Origin: JBBDIP01 sp040880305
GTDB lineage: Bacteria; Bacillota; Sulfobacillia; Fermentithermobacillales; Fermentithermobacillaceae
Assembly: GCA_040880305.1 (NCBI GenBank)
Contig: JBBDIP010000044.1
Coordinates: 1 to 64,000, forward strand
Direction of reading: 5' to 3'
DNA: 64,000 bases
A model generated the notes under the pieces. The model was given only the letters and a program-made list of their open reading frames with translations, ran no database searches and was not told where the DNA came from. How positions within the stretch are numbered: the stretch's first letter is position 1; each line of letters begins with the position of its first letter. Position numbers and translations under genes: made by a program. Positions 14,968 to 23,628 of the stretch are shown here, in pieces.

Positions 14968-16402
14968 GGAAGTTCCGCGCAAGGGGGCGAGGCACATAGC
15001 AGACATCACTGGATTTCTTGACAAGAAAGCCGGCGAGATCTTCAAGATCGCTGACCAGGTCTGGGATTTCGCAGAAGTCGGATTTCAGGAGCACAAGTCG
15101 TCTAAGGTTCAGGCCGACTACCTGGAGGCCAATGGCTTCTCGGTGAAGAGGGGCGTCGGCGGCGTCCCCACCGCGTTTATCGCCAAATGGGGACACGGCA
15201 GGCCCTTCATTGGATATCTCGGCGAGTACGACGCCCTTTCCGGGGTCTCGCAGGAACTTTCGTCGGACCGCAAGCCCAGGGTCACGGGCGCTCCCGGGCA
15301 TGGCTGCGGGCACAACGTGTTGGGTGCCGGCGCTCTTGGCGCCGCCTTGGCTCTGAAGCACGCTCTGGAAGAGACCAAGATGGCGGGCACGGTCCGCTAC
15401 TACGGTTGCCCTGCTGAGGAACTCTTGGCCGGCAAGGTCTACATGGCCAGAGCCGGAGTCTTCGACGATCTGGATGTGGCCATCACCTGGCACGGCGGGT
15501 CAACCAACACAGTCAGGCTGGGAAGCGGTAACGCGATGAATTCGGCCAAGTTTGGATTCCACGGCAAGACCGCCCACGCGGCGGGCGACCCCCACAACGG
15601 TCGTTCGGCGCTAGACGCCGTGGAGCTGATGAACGTAGGCGCCAACTATCTTCGGGAGCACGTTATCAACAACGCGAGGATCCACTACGTCATAACCGAG
15701 GGTGGCGGGCAGCCGAACGTGGTCCCGGCCGAGGCCGAGGTCTGGTACTTCGTGCGCGCGCCCCACCGCAACCAGGTCGAGGAGGTCTACGGCAGGCTGA
15801 TAGACGTGGCCAAGGGCGCCGCTCTTATGACCGGCACCACCTTCGACATCAACTTCCTCACCGGATGCTATGAAGTCCTGCTTAATGAGTCTTTGGCCGA
15901 CGTCATGTGGCGCAGCCTACAAGTGGTGGGGGCGCCCAAGTTTGACGAGAAAGACCTTCAGTTCGCCAAGAAACTGGCCGAGAGCTTCGATGCGGCCAAT
16001 ATGGAGCAGATGGCTCGCAACCCGGATTTCAAGGATCTGAAGGGACAGGTCCTCAACACGACCCTTGTGCCTCCGGCGGGCAAAGGCAGGGCTGGAGGCG
16101 GTTCCACAGACGTTGGCGACGTGTCATGGATCGTTCCGACGGTGCAGATGTCGGCGGCAACAGTGCCGCTCGGCTGCCCGGGCCACTCGTGGCAGAATTG
16201 CGCTTCCTCGGGCAGTTCGATCGGGAACAAGGCCATGCTGGTGGCCGCCAAGACCATGGCTCTGTGCGGCCTCGACCTCGTCACGCACCCCGAGGAGATC
16301 AAGAAGGCCAAGGCCGAGTTCGATGAGAAGACCAAGGATCAGCCCTATGAATGTCCCTTCCCCAAGGGGAGAGAACTGCCACTGAACGAGTTCTTCAAGT
16401 AG
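14900..16402 (+). CDS. M20 family amidohydrolase (AbgB-like)
   Basis: A member of the M20 metal-dependent aminoacylase/amidohydrolase family, closest in pattern to p-aminobenzoyl-glutamate utilisation protein B. Metal-binding signatures are GAPGHGCGHN, the catalytic acid in YYGCPAEELLAGK, the His in ITWHGG and the C-terminal GCPGHSWQNCA. GKTAHAAGDPHNGRSALDA is the usual dimerisation-region motif. It likely cleaves an amide-linked amino acid; the substrate is unknown. The start is uncertain: the only ATG/GTG/TTG in frame is the GTG at 14900, inside the kinase gene and lacking a binding site. Family similarity begins only near ADITGFLDKK, where GGGGGCGAGG precedes an ATA codon at 14996. Confidence 0.87.
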   Translation: MKGAPSRSACPPAPTAGILRFTREVPRKGARHIADITGFLDKKAGEIFKIADQVWDFAEVGFQEHKSSKVQADYLEANGFSVKRGVGGVPTAFIAKWGHGRPFIGYLGEYDALSGVSQELSSDRKPRVTGAPGHGCGHNVLGAGALGAALALKHALEETKMAGTVRYYGCPAEELLAGKVYMARAGVFDDLDVAITWHGGSTNTVRLGSGNAMNSAKFGFHGKTAHAAGDPHNGRSALDAVELMNVGANYLREHVINNARIHYVITEGGGQPNVVPAEAEVWYFVRAPHRNQVEEVYGRLIDVAKGAALMTGTTFDINFLTGCYEVLLNESLADVMWRSLQVVGAPKFDEKDLQFAKKLAESFDAANMEQMARNPDFKDLKGQVLNTTLVPPAGKGRAGGGSTDVGDVSWIVPTVQMSAATVPLGCPGHSWQNCASSGSSIGNKAMLVAAKTMALCGLDLVTHPEEIKKAKAEFDEKTKDQPYECPFPKGRELPLNEFFK

Positions 16403-16424
16403 ATCGCTGGACTCTCGGATATAG

Positions 16425-16450
16425 GGGCGGCCGGCTTTGGCTGGCCGCCC
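16425..16450 (+). terminator. Intrinsic terminator after the M20 gene
   Basis: An 11-bp GC-rich stem (GGGCGGCCGGC with GCTGGCCGCCC, one wobble) and a TTTG loop is followed by TTCTCAATTCTTCT, 23 bases after the stop. Confidence 0.75.
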
Positions 16451-16505
16451 TTCTCAATTCTTCTGTGGCCTTTTGGGGAAAGACAACGGTAGGAGGCTTT
16501 GCCCA

Positions 16506-18590
16506 ATGACCACGCCGATACGCACGTCAAACCACCTGGCGGGCCAAAAGAGCCCGTACCTTTTGCAGCACGCCCAAAACCCGGTGGACTGGTATCCCTG
16601 GGGTGATGAGGCGTTTTTGAAGGCCAGGTCAGAGGACAAACCCGTCTTCCTTAGCATTGGCTACAGCACTTGCCACTGGTGCCACGTGATGGCGCGCGAG
16701 TCCTTCATGGATGAGAAGGTGGCTGACCTGCTTAACCGGGCATTTGTCGCCGTGAAGGTCGACAGGGAGGAGCGCCCCGACGTCGACCACGTCTACATGA
16801 ACGTGTGTCAGATGCTCACCGGCAGCGGCGGGTGGCCCCTGACGGTGCTCCTGACCCCGGATAAGAAGCCCTTCTTCACCGGCACCTACTTTCCCAAGGA
16901 CAGCCGTTTCGGCCTGCCGGGCCTCTACGATATCCTGGACGTCATCGCGTCAACCTGGTCTTCGGACCGCAGCGCTTTGGAGGAGCAAGCGGACAGGGTA
17001 TACGCAGCGCTGAAATCGGCGGGAGAGTCCTTGACGTCGCAGGGACTGCATGACCTGCCCAAGCCCGCTCCCGGCGGTACGCCGTTTGAGGCGGTCATCG
17101 ACAAAGCGTACCGGGACCTCTCCCAGTCCTTCGACCAGGACAACGGAGGTTTCGGAAGCGCCCCCAAGTTCCCTAGCGTCCACACGCTCACATTCCTTCT
17201 CCGGTATTGGAAGCGGACAGGGCAGAAGCGCGCCCTCCAGATGGTCGAAGAGACGTTGCGCCATGCGTATGCAGGCGGGATCTACGACCACGTGGGCTTC
17301 GGGTTCTTCAGGTATGCGACCGATACAAAATGGCTCGTCCCCCACTTTGAGAAGATGCTCTACGACCAGGCCATGATGATGATTGCGTTTACCGACCTGG
17401 GGCTTGCGACCAAGAAGGACGCATACCGAGACGTTGTGTATGAGATAGCCACTTTTCTGGAGAACGAGATGAAGTCGCCTGAGGGTGCCTTCTGGTCGGC
17501 GGTTGACGCGGAATCGGAGGGCGAGGAAGGCAAGTTCTACGTCTGGACGCCCGATGAGGTGGCAGAGGTTCTGGGTCCTAAGGAGGGCAAGGCCTACTGC
17601 CAGGTTTACGGCATAACCGCGGAGGGTAACTTTCACGGCAAGTCGATCCCCAACCTTGTGCCGGCAGGCGGCAGGCCAGACGCGCCAGCGCGGACCGAGG
17701 TGGACATCGGGCGCGGCGGCGCCGTGTCGGACAAGAACCGGCGAAAGCTATACGCGGCGCGCTCACTTCGCGTCCACCCGGGGGTCGACGATAAGGTGCT
17801 TACTTCGTGGAACGCCCTGGCCATAGCCGCTCTTGCCAGGGCGGGACGCGCGTTCAACGACCCCGCGTTCACCGATACAGCGAGCGAATGCCTATCGTTT
17901 CTGGAGAGGAATCTGGTCAAAGACGGCGAGGTCTATGCCCGCTTCAGGGATGATGAGGTCGCCTACCGCGGCTACCTGGACGACTACGCATTCCTGATCT
18001 GGGCCTACCTGGAGATGCGTGAGGCCACCTTGGATACCCGATACCTTACGCGGGCTCTGGAATTGTCGCTGCGCATGGTGGAGCTGTTCTGGGACGACGA
18101 GGCTCATGGCTTCTTCGTGACCGCAAAGGACGCCGAGGAACTCCTGGTGCGTCCCAAAGAGTTTTGGGACGGAGCGATACCGTCGGGCAACTCGGTGGCT
18201 GTCACGGACTTGCTCCGAGTCGGGCATCTCCTGGAGAGGGATGACCTTGTTGAGATCGCCTACGCCGCCATGGAGGCGCTTATCCCTGCGATGCGAAGGG
18301 AAGCCGTTGGCCTATGCCACCTCATATCCGCCGTCCTTTATGCGGAGGGCGGGGCGCAGGACGTGGTGGCTACCGGGCGCAAGGATGACCCAAACATGCA
18401 GGCGATGATCTCTTACATCAACAGCGTGTTCCTGCCTCACGCGCAGGTGGTGTTCGCGGAGGGACTGTCAGCGCCCGAGCGACCGACGCTAAGGATCTGT
18501 CAGCGTAAGACGTGCGGGCCGCCGCTGACTTCTGTGGACGCTCTGCAGAAGGCACTGCTGGTGCCGCCGAAGCCGCAGCTCCGGTCGTGA
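16506..18590 (+). CDS. DUF255 thioredoxin-like protein (YyaL/SPATA20 family)
   Basis: A 694-residue protein of the conserved YyaL/SSP411 family. The N-terminal domain is thioredoxin-like with the CHWC active-site motif (YSTCHWCHVMARESF, about residues 54-68) and cis-proline region SGGWPLTVLLTP. The remainder is an alpha/alpha barrel of the six-hairpin glycosidase type (NGGFGSAPKFPSVH, DHVGFGFFRY, VPHFEKMLYDQA). Members have been linked to nucleoside-sugar or redox functions without a settled reaction. The ATG at 16506 has AGGAGGC 7 bases upstream. It converges with the polyprenyl synthase gene, leaving only 8 bases between stops. Confidence 0.92.
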   Translation: MTTPIRTSNHLAGQKSPYLLQHAQNPVDWYPWGDEAFLKARSEDKPVFLSIGYSTCHWCHVMARESFMDEKVADLLNRAFVAVKVDREERPDVDHVYMNVCQMLTGSGGWPLTVLLTPDKKPFFTGTYFPKDSRFGLPGLYDILDVIASTWSSDRSALEEQADRVYAALKSAGESLTSQGLHDLPKPAPGGTPFEAVIDKAYRDLSQSFDQDNGGFGSAPKFPSVHTLTFLLRYWKRTGQKRALQMVEETLRHAYAGGIYDHVGFGFFRYATDTKWLVPHFEKMLYDQAMMMIAFTDLGLATKKDAYRDVVYEIATFLENEMKSPEGAFWSAVDAESEGEEGKFYVWTPDEVAEVLGPKEGKAYCQVYGITAEGNFHGKSIPNLVPAGGRPDAPARTEVDIGRGGAVSDKNRRKLYAARSLRVHPGVDDKVLTSWNALAIAALARAGRAFNDPAFTDTASECLSFLERNLVKDGEVYARFRDDEVAYRGYLDDYAFLIWAYLEMREATLDTRYLTRALELSLRMVELFWDDEAHGFFVTAKDAEELLVRPKEFWDGAIPSGNSVAVTDLLRVGHLLERDDLVEIAYAAMEALIPAMRREAVGLCHLISAVLYAEGGAQDVVATGRKDDPNMQAMISYINSVFLPHAQVVFAEGLSAPERPTLRICQRKTCGPPLTSVDALQKALLVPPKPQLRS

Positions 18591-18598
18591 CGCCGGTC

Positions 18599-19555
18599 TC
18601 ACGACCGCCTGTCTACGACCCCCCGAGCGATCGCCGCCAACGCGGATTTGGCGAGGGAAGGCAGGAGGGCGTTCAGACGGGACTCGGCGGATAGGGCGAG
18701 GACCCGGGCGTTTTCCCGGGCGCGGTCGATGCAGTCGCTTTGCTCGCAGAGAGCTCTGATTTCGGTCACGGTATCGCCTTCGACGCTCCTTTGGCCGAAG
18801 GCGCGCTCCAACATCCCGCCCGCCGGGCCGGCCATCGCCATGATAAGCGGCAGTGTGAGTATCCCCCTGCGGATGTCGTTGCAGGACGGCTTGCCTGAAG
18901 TCGCGGAGTCCGACGTGAGGTCTATCACGTCGTCGACAATCTGAAAGGCGCACCCCAGTTCAATGCCGAAACGCAGCATGGCCTCCTCGACTTCCCTGGT
19001 CGCCCCTCCCAGGATGGCTCCTGCCTGGCAGGCTGCCCCGATGAGGGCGGCGGTCTTGCGGCAGATGTGCGACAGGTATTCACGCTCGGAGACTGTGCAG
19101 TCGAAGAGGCGGCTGTCCTGGGCGACTTCGCCCTCGCAGGTGAGTTCTATCGCCTGATTCACCAAAGAGGCTATGCCCAATCCCGAGTACTTGAGGGCGA
19201 TCTTGTTGGCCCTGGTGAAGAGGTAGTCGCCTGCCAGCACCGCTGAGTGGATCCCCCAGATCAGGTGGACTGTGGGCAGAGCGCGGCGCTCGGTCGCGCC
19301 GTCGATAATGTCGTCGTGGACCAACGAAGCCATGTGTACCAGTTCGAAGGCGGCTGCCACGTTGAGCACGTCGTCGTCAGCAGGTTCGGCCCCCGAGGCG
19401 CGAGAGCAAGCCTCGGACGTCCACATCACAAGATGCGGACGGAGCCTTTTGCCGCGGGTTGAAGCCAGATAATCCACCAGTGGCTGCAGTGGACCGGCGT
19501 CCTCCAGGAGTTCGCGCATCTTGCCTTCAATGGCTGCGTTCCAATCTGAGGGCAA
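18599..19555 (-). CDS. Polyprenyl diphosphate synthase
   Basis: A 318-residue trans-isoprenyl diphosphate synthase. The first aspartate-rich motif is LVHDDIIDGATERR (near residues 79-92) and the second is FQIVDDVIDLTSD; GKRLRPHL near 35-42 is the substrate phosphate-binding arm. Chain length cannot be read with certainty, but medium-chain heptaprenyl or octaprenyl products for quinone side chains or cell-wall lipid carriers are usual for such stand-alone genes. The window shows no menaquinone genes next to it. It converges with the DUF255 gene. Confidence 0.92.
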   Translation of the reverse strand: MPSDWNAAIEGKMRELLEDAGPLQPLVDYLASTRGKRLRPHLVMWTSEACSRASGAEPADDDVLNVAAAFELVHMASLVHDDIIDGATERRALPTVHLIWGIHSAVLAGDYLFTRANKIALKYSGLGIASLVNQAIELTCEGEVAQDSRLFDCTVSEREYLSHICRKTAALIGAACQAGAILGGATREVEEAMLRFGIELGCAFQIVDDVIDLTSDSATSGKPSCNDIRRGILTLPLIMAMAGPAGGMLERAFGQRSVEGDTVTEIRALCEQSDCIDRARENARVLALSAESRLNALLPSLAKSALAAIARGVVDRRS

Positions 19556-19661
19556 CGGCCTTCCGGTCTGCGGTTGCGTCTTCGTTCCAACCCACCCCGT
19601 TCGTAGGGAAACTCCGGCTTAGTATCCCTTTGGGCGGATGGGGTGATTCGCGGGCGCTACC

Positions 19662-20147
19662 TCAGTAGGCGGACGGCAGCGCGTAGCCTTCGTGCCGGAG
19701 GAGCAGTCTCTTGGCGGGGAGGCCGCCGCCGAAGCCGCCAAGGCCGTTTTGGGCCAGCACCCTGTGGCACGGCACGATGATCACCACGGGATTGCGGGCA
19801 CACGCGTTCCCCACGGCTCTGGCGGCCTTGGGGGAGCCCAGCCGCTCCGCTATCTGCGCGTAAGTCATGGTATGGCCAAAGGGGATAGATAGGAGGACAT
19901 CCCAGACCTTCTTGTGGAAGATTGGCCCCACAAGGCCCACCGGCACCGTGAATTCCCTGAGATCCCCGGCGAAGTAGCGCTCCAGTTCGCCGGCTACCCG
20001 GAGCAGTACGGCAAGATCGCCGGCTTCCTCCTCCGTAAGCGACTCGGGACCGCGCCTGAACTCGATGGCGCCGATTTTGCCGTTCTTCGCCGAGAGGTAC
20101 AGCGGGCCGACAGGAGAGCCTATAGTTATGCAGGCTATTGTCATCAC
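19662..20147 (-). CDS. ogt: Methylated-DNA-[protein]-cysteine S-methyltransferase
   Basis: A 161-residue DNA repair protein that takes the methyl group from O6-methylguanine onto its own cysteine. The active-site motif VIIVPCHRVLAQNG is clear, as are the helix-turn-helix parts FGHTMTYAQIAERLG and KAARAVGNACARNP with the arginine finger. Length fits the Ogt family. It is transcribed leftward, divergent from the riboswitch-led operon that begins near 20245. Confidence 0.94.
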   Translation of the reverse strand: MMTIACITIGSPVGPLYLSAKNGKIGAIEFRRGPESLTEEEAGDLAVLLRVAGELERYFAGDLREFTVPVGLVGPIFHKKVWDVLLSIPFGHTMTYAQIAERLGSPKAARAVGNACARNPVVIIVPCHRVLAQNGLGGFGGGLPAKRLLLRHEGYALPSAY

Positions 20148-20210
20148 CCCCGTTAGAATGTCGCGCAGGTTCTGTGGGTTAGGATTCTAGAAGAACGTGC
20201 AAAAAACCTG

Positions 20211-20239
20211 TTGCGTACATTCAGGTGTTCTGCTAATAT
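20211..20239 (+). promoter_or_regulatory. Extended -10 promoter ahead of the riboswitch leader
   Basis: TTGCGT (20211-20216), a 17-base spacer and TAATAT (20234-20239), with a TG extension just before the -10, make a good sigma-A type promoter. Transcription would start near 20246, about 30 bases before the aptamer helix P1. Confidence 0.65.
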
Positions 20240-20276
20240 ACGTGCAATATCCAGAGCAAGCAGGTTTGTCCTGCTT

Positions 20277-20409
20277 CAAGGAAGTGTACCTAGGGTTCCG
20301 CGTCCCAGTATTCGAAAGATGCTTATTGGGGCGGACAGGACCGAGCGGTACAAGCTTTGCCAGGCAAAGCACACCGTGGGGATAAAAAACCCGTGCGGAA
20401 AGTTCCTTG
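20277..20409 (+). promoter_or_regulatory. ykkC-family riboswitch aptamer candidate
   Basis: The conserved pieces of the ykkC class appear in order: CTAGGGTTCCG (20290-20300), a hairpin, GGACAGGACCGAG (20333-20345), a hairpin with stem GCTTTGC/GCAAAGC (20354-20370), then ACACCG and GGGGATAAAAAACCCG (20377-20392). A closing helix P1 of 7 bp is visible: CAAGGAA (20277-20283) with TTCCTTG (20403-20409). Members of this class bind guanidine, ppGpp, PRPP or ADP. The ACACCG form looks more like the ppGpp/PRPP branch than guanidine, but the ligand cannot be assigned by eye. It sits in a 613-base gap on the strand of the downstream membrane-protein operon. Confidence 0.72.
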
Positions 20410-20482
20410 TACCGGCAACGGCGCAAGGCTTGCTGCGCGGGTTTATCTTTATGCACCGATTGCCGGGCAGAAGGGGGGTGAT
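20406..20482 (+). promoter_or_regulatory. Expression platform with mutually exclusive helices
   Basis: CTTGTACCG (20406-20414) overlaps the 3' strand of aptamer helix P1 and can instead pair perfectly over 9 bp with CGGTACAAG (20346-20354) inside the aptamer. A further hairpin joins CCGGCAA (20412-20418) with TTGCCGG (20460-20466) and ends 4 bases before a near-perfect Shine-Dalgarno sequence, AAGGGGGGTGAT (20471-20482). The first two helices exclude each other, as expected for a ligand-controlled switch. Control of translation start or of elongation are both possible. Confidence 0.55.
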
Positions 20483-20486
20483 AGGA

Positions 20487-20600
20487 TTGGGGATTACCGT
20501 GATTTCGAAGAGTCCCGAGGGTCTCGTGGGCTTTGCGTCCCTGGTGAAGTGCGGGAGAGGCCGGGGCACCAGGTCCCATGGAGCGATAACGCCCATGTAG
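20487..20600 (+). CDS. Possible leader peptide, 37 residues
   Basis: A TTG codon 4 bases after a strong Shine-Dalgarno sequence opens a 37-residue frame beginning MGITVISKSPEG and ending AITPM. I do not recognise it. It is either a real leader peptide translated under riboswitch control or the remains of a gene that has since decayed. Nothing else in 20601-20760 looks coding; that part holds a small CCTCC/GGAGG hairpin (20642-20655) and the ribosome binding site of the next gene. Confidence 0.3.
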   Translation: MGITVISKSPEGLVGFASLVKCGRGRGTRSHGAITPM

Positions 20601-20760
20601 ATCTCGCCCCCACGAACCCTAGCGCCGATGCCCGATGCGACCTCCCAAAGGAGGCTATGCTCGGCGGCAATGCGGGTACCTCTTCCATCTTCGCTCTAAC
20701 CCATTCCATTGGCTGAGCTTTGCTTTACCAGGAATTCCAAACAAACAGGGGGTTAGACAG

Positions 20761-21510
20761 ATGGATAAGAACCTTGCTCTCGCTTTCCTTGTGATCTTCG
20801 CTGTCGCCAGTTACTACGGGATGGTGAGGACCAACAAAGGAATGCACATCCCTATCCGCCGCGTGCCTGGGCTTGACGCGATAGAAGAAGCCATTGGTCG
20901 CGCGACGGAGATGGGGAGGTCATCACTCTTCGTTATCCCTTCCGGCGCCTTTGACGCCCAGGCGTTTGCTGCCTTCGACATTTTGGGCTACGTCGCCAAG
21001 CAGTCCGCCAAGTATGATACCCGGCTAATCGTGGTCAACGGCCTTCCCGAGGCCCACGCAATATCCCAAGAAGTGGTCCACCAGGCTTATGTCTCGGAGG
21101 GTAAGGAGAGCAAGTACGACTCAAACGACATGCTCTTCCTCTCCAGCGGCTTCAACGCCGGGGTCCTCGGCATCTACGAGCGCGAAAAACTCGGCGCCAA
21201 CTTCATGTTCGGCTCATTCTTCTTTGAAAGCCTCACGCTGGCCGAGGCCGGCTCCCGCACCGGCGCCATCCAGGTCTCGGGCACCGCCAACACCCATCAG
21301 CTCCCGTTCCTTGTCGCAACCTGCGATTACACCCTCATCGGCGAGGAGATATACGCGGCGGGCACTTACCTCTCACGCAACGGAGCTCAGATAGGCAGCC
21401 TGGTCGCTCAGGAACTCGGCAAGTACGCGAGCATCGGCGTGATGCTCTTCGGTAGCCTTTACTTGACTCTGACTTCACCGGCCGTGCGACGTCTGGCCGG
21501 GAAGTTCTAA
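20761..21510 (+). CDS. Uncharacterised membrane-anchored protein (DUF6754-like)
   Basis: A 249-residue protein with an N-terminal membrane segment (LALAFLVIFAVASYYG) and a C-terminal one (SIGVMLFGSLYLTL). Between them is a soluble alpha/beta-looking domain beginning RVPGLDAIEEAIGRATEMGR, a motif I associate from memory with DUF6754 proteins; that name is not checked. There are no obvious catalytic motifs. The ATG at 20761 follows AGGGGGTTAG. It is the first large gene after the riboswitch leader and heads four tightly packed membrane-protein genes. A role in sensing, transport or a membrane complex is open. Confidence 0.75.
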   Translation: MDKNLALAFLVIFAVASYYGMVRTNKGMHIPIRRVPGLDAIEEAIGRATEMGRSSLFVIPSGAFDAQAFAAFDILGYVAKQSAKYDTRLIVVNGLPEAHAISQEVVHQAYVSEGKESKYDSNDMLFLSSGFNAGVLGIYEREKLGANFMFGSFFFESLTLAEAGSRTGAIQVSGTANTHQLPFLVATCDYTLIGEEIYAAGTYLSRNGAQIGSLVAQELGKYASIGVMLFGSLYLTLTSPAVRRLAGKF

Positions 21511-21523
21511 GGGGGTGGCTTAA

Positions 21524-22144
21524 GTGAAACGCACAGTCCCGCTTCTCATAGGTTTCATGTCCGGCGCGATCGTACTCGCCAAGTACTTCATCGCCAACAA
21601 GGCGCTCGGCACCTGGGGGGCCACTATGGTCTCCTGGCGCACCATCGTAGCGGCGTTTGCCCTCGGCGTCGGAACAGTCAACCTGGTACAGATGCACCTG
21701 CGGAAAGTCACACGCAGGCAAAAGGGTTGGGACTCCAGCGTCTTGCTGGTCATTTCCCTCGTCGGGTTCACGGCTATCGGCTTAACCAAAGGCACGACGA
21801 ATCCTGTCTACAAGTGGGGGTTTGACTACCTCTACCAGCCAATCTACTCGGCCATCTCCTCACTTCTGGCTTTCATGATCACATCGGCGTCGTACAGGGC
21901 CTTCAAGGTCAAGGATTGGCAAGCAGGCGTGCTAATGGTGACTGCGGTGATTGTGATGCTGGGGCAGGTAGGAGTCGGGAGCCTCATCTACAAGGGGATC
22001 CCCTCTTGGTCCCAGTGGATCATGAGCGTGGTCAACCTCGCCGGCATGCGGGGGATCACAATCGGCGGAGCGCTTGGCGCCGTGGCCCTGAGCCTGCGGG
22101 TACTCCTGGGGCTCGAGCGCGGTTATCTTGGAGGTGACCGCTAA
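21524..22144 (+). CDS. Polytopic membrane protein of unknown function
   Basis: A 206-residue protein with about six hydrophobic segments (for example PLLIGFMSGAIVLAKYF, TIVAAFALGVGTVNLVQ, SVLLVISLVGFTAIGL, AGVLMVTAVIVMLGQVG). No family motif that I can name. The GTG at 21524 follows GGGGGTGG and lies 13 bases after the previous stop. Its own stop TAA overlaps the next start as TAATG. It is the second member of the four-gene module and probably a channel-like or scaffold partner, by context only. Confidence 0.75.
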   Translation: MKRTVPLLIGFMSGAIVLAKYFIANKALGTWGATMVSWRTIVAAFALGVGTVNLVQMHLRKVTRRQKGWDSSVLLVISLVGFTAIGLTKGTTNPVYKWGFDYLYQPIYSAISSLLAFMITSASYRAFKVKDWQAGVLMVTAVIVMLGQVGVGSLIYKGIPSWSQWIMSVVNLAGMRGITIGGALGAVALSLRVLLGLERGYLGGDR

Positions 22145-22986
22145 TGGCCTGGTACATGCGTATCCAAAGCATCAGCAAGACGGCCATATGGGTGGCGCTG
22201 GTCGTCGCTTTTGTCGTCCCGTTGCTCCACCCACTGGGGCTGCCGCTCAACATCACGCCGGCGACCACCGCGGCGTACAACCTGGTAGACAGCCTTGAGA
22301 CGGGTAGCATAGTCTTCCAGTCAATCGGGTTCAACCCGGCCGTCGATGCGGAGACGTGGCCGCAACTGGTGGCCCTCTCACGCCACTATATGTCCAAGGG
22401 CCTGCGGGTCATCTACTTCCCGACCATGCAGGAGGGCGGCATGTACGCGGAGAGGATAAAGGCTACCGTGGCGCCGGACTACAACTACACGTACGGCGCT
22501 GACTTTGCGATCCTTCCCTTCAAGGCGGGCGGCGAGACCACGATCGCCGCGCTACAGGACTTCTACTCCCTCATGACGGTCGACACTTACGGGACCGCCC
22601 TCACGAGTCTCCCTCTCTTCGGTGGCTTTGCAGGTATGCAGGACGTGGATGTCCTCGTCGCAGTGACCGGCGGGGAGGACCCGGTGCACTTCGTCAAGTA
22701 CATCGAGCCCGTTTTTCACACCTCGATCATAGCCTGCGGGACGGCGCCCCTGCTGCCGGTGATCGGCCCGTACGTTGCAGCCAAGCAGATAAAGGCGACG
22801 GTGATCGGCCTATCCGGCGCGGCCGAGTACGAAGCGCTGGCAAAGGTGCCGGGCACTGCCACCGGCGCCATGGACGCGCAGGCGGTCGGCCACATCCTGA
22901 TAGTGTCGCTGATCCTGCTGGGCAACGTGGGCTTCTTCTTCCAAAAACGGTACGGCAAGGTCGCGGAGGTGGCGCAAAATGGCTGA
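22144..22986 (+). CDS. Uncharacterised protein with N- and C-terminal membrane segments
   Basis: A 280-residue protein with one membrane segment near each end (IWVALVVAFVVPLLHPLGL; ILIVSLILLGNVGFFF) and a soluble domain of about 200 residues between. That domain starts NLVDSLETGSIVFQSIGFNP and continues HYMSKGLRVIYFPTMQ, alternating strands and helices in a Rossmann-like manner. Its plan mirrors that of the first gene of the module, so the two may form a pair. The ATG at 22144 shares its A with the upstream stop, and the following gene overlaps its end by 8 bases. No function can be assigned. Confidence 0.75.
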   Translation: MAWYMRIQSISKTAIWVALVVAFVVPLLHPLGLPLNITPATTAAYNLVDSLETGSIVFQSIGFNPAVDAETWPQLVALSRHYMSKGLRVIYFPTMQEGGMYAERIKATVAPDYNYTYGADFAILPFKAGGETTIAALQDFYSLMTVDTYGTALTSLPLFGGFAGMQDVDVLVAVTGGEDPVHFVKYIEPVFHTSIIACGTAPLLPVIGPYVAAKQIKATVIGLSGAAEYEALAKVPGTATGAMDAQAVGHILIVSLILLGNVGFFFQKRYGKVAEVAQNG

Positions 22987-23611
22987 CAAAATCGGGATCC
23001 TCCTGTCGGGACTCTTGATCCTCGCGGTCTACAGCTACCTTTTTCGGGATAGCAGAGCCTACTCGTACGTAGAACACATCTACGTAGGCTTTGTGGCGGC
23101 GCAGGCGATCGTGCTGGGTTGGCAGAATATCCGTGACGGAGCGCTGAGGCCGCTCCAGAAGGGACAATGGACCTTCCTTATCCCTGTGGCGCTAGGATTG
23201 CTAATGTACGCAAGGTTCTGGAAGCGGATCGGCTACCTGACGCGCCTTCCCGTGGCTTTCATGATGGGGGTGGCCGCCGGGGTGACCATCACCGGAGCCA
23301 TCGTGGCGCAGTTCGTGACGCAGGTGCGCGCGACCATGCTCCCCCTGGTTAACGTGAACAACGTGATCATCGTGGTCGGGACAGCTTGCACGCTTTCGTT
23401 CTTCCTGTTCATCCCCCTGGGTAAGCACCTCGGGAACGGCAGCGGGGCGGGGCGTTTCTCGCCCATGAATGTGATGAGCAACATCGGCCGTGCGACTATG
23501 ATGGCCGCATTCGGGTCCTCGTACGGGTTCATCGTGATGTCCAGGCTGTCCTACCTGGTCGCGCGACTGCAGTTCCTCTTGGGGACCTGGACTCAGGCTT
23601 TGACAAGATGA
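22979..23611 (+). CDS. Polytopic membrane protein of unknown function
   Basis: A 210-residue protein with about five or six hydrophobic segments (GILLSGLLILAVYSYLF, TFLIPVALGLLMYARF, PVAFMMGVAAGVTITGAIVA, VIIVVGTACTLSFFLFIPL). It overlaps the previous gene by 8 bases and ends 17 bases before the carboxypeptidase start. A conserved-looking segment with RFSPMNVMSNIGRATMMA lies before the last helices. It forms the fourth member of the module; its topology resembles that of the second member, suggesting two polytopic and two anchored subunits. Confidence 0.75.
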   Translation: MADKIGILLSGLLILAVYSYLFRDSRAYSYVEHIYVGFVAAQAIVLGWQNIRDGALRPLQKGQWTFLIPVALGLLMYARFWKRIGYLTRLPVAFMMGVAAGVTITGAIVAQFVTQVRATMLPLVNVNNVIIVVGTACTLSFFLFIPLGKHLGNGSGAGRFSPMNVMSNIGRATMMAAFGSSYGFIVMSRLSYLVARLQFLLGTWTQALTR

Positions 23612-23628
23612 AGAGAGGAGAGTTACGA

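Noticed and set aside
20187..20600. Several frames on both strands in the leader region
   Set aside because: They run through the riboswitch candidate, whose conserved blocks and helices explain the sequence better.
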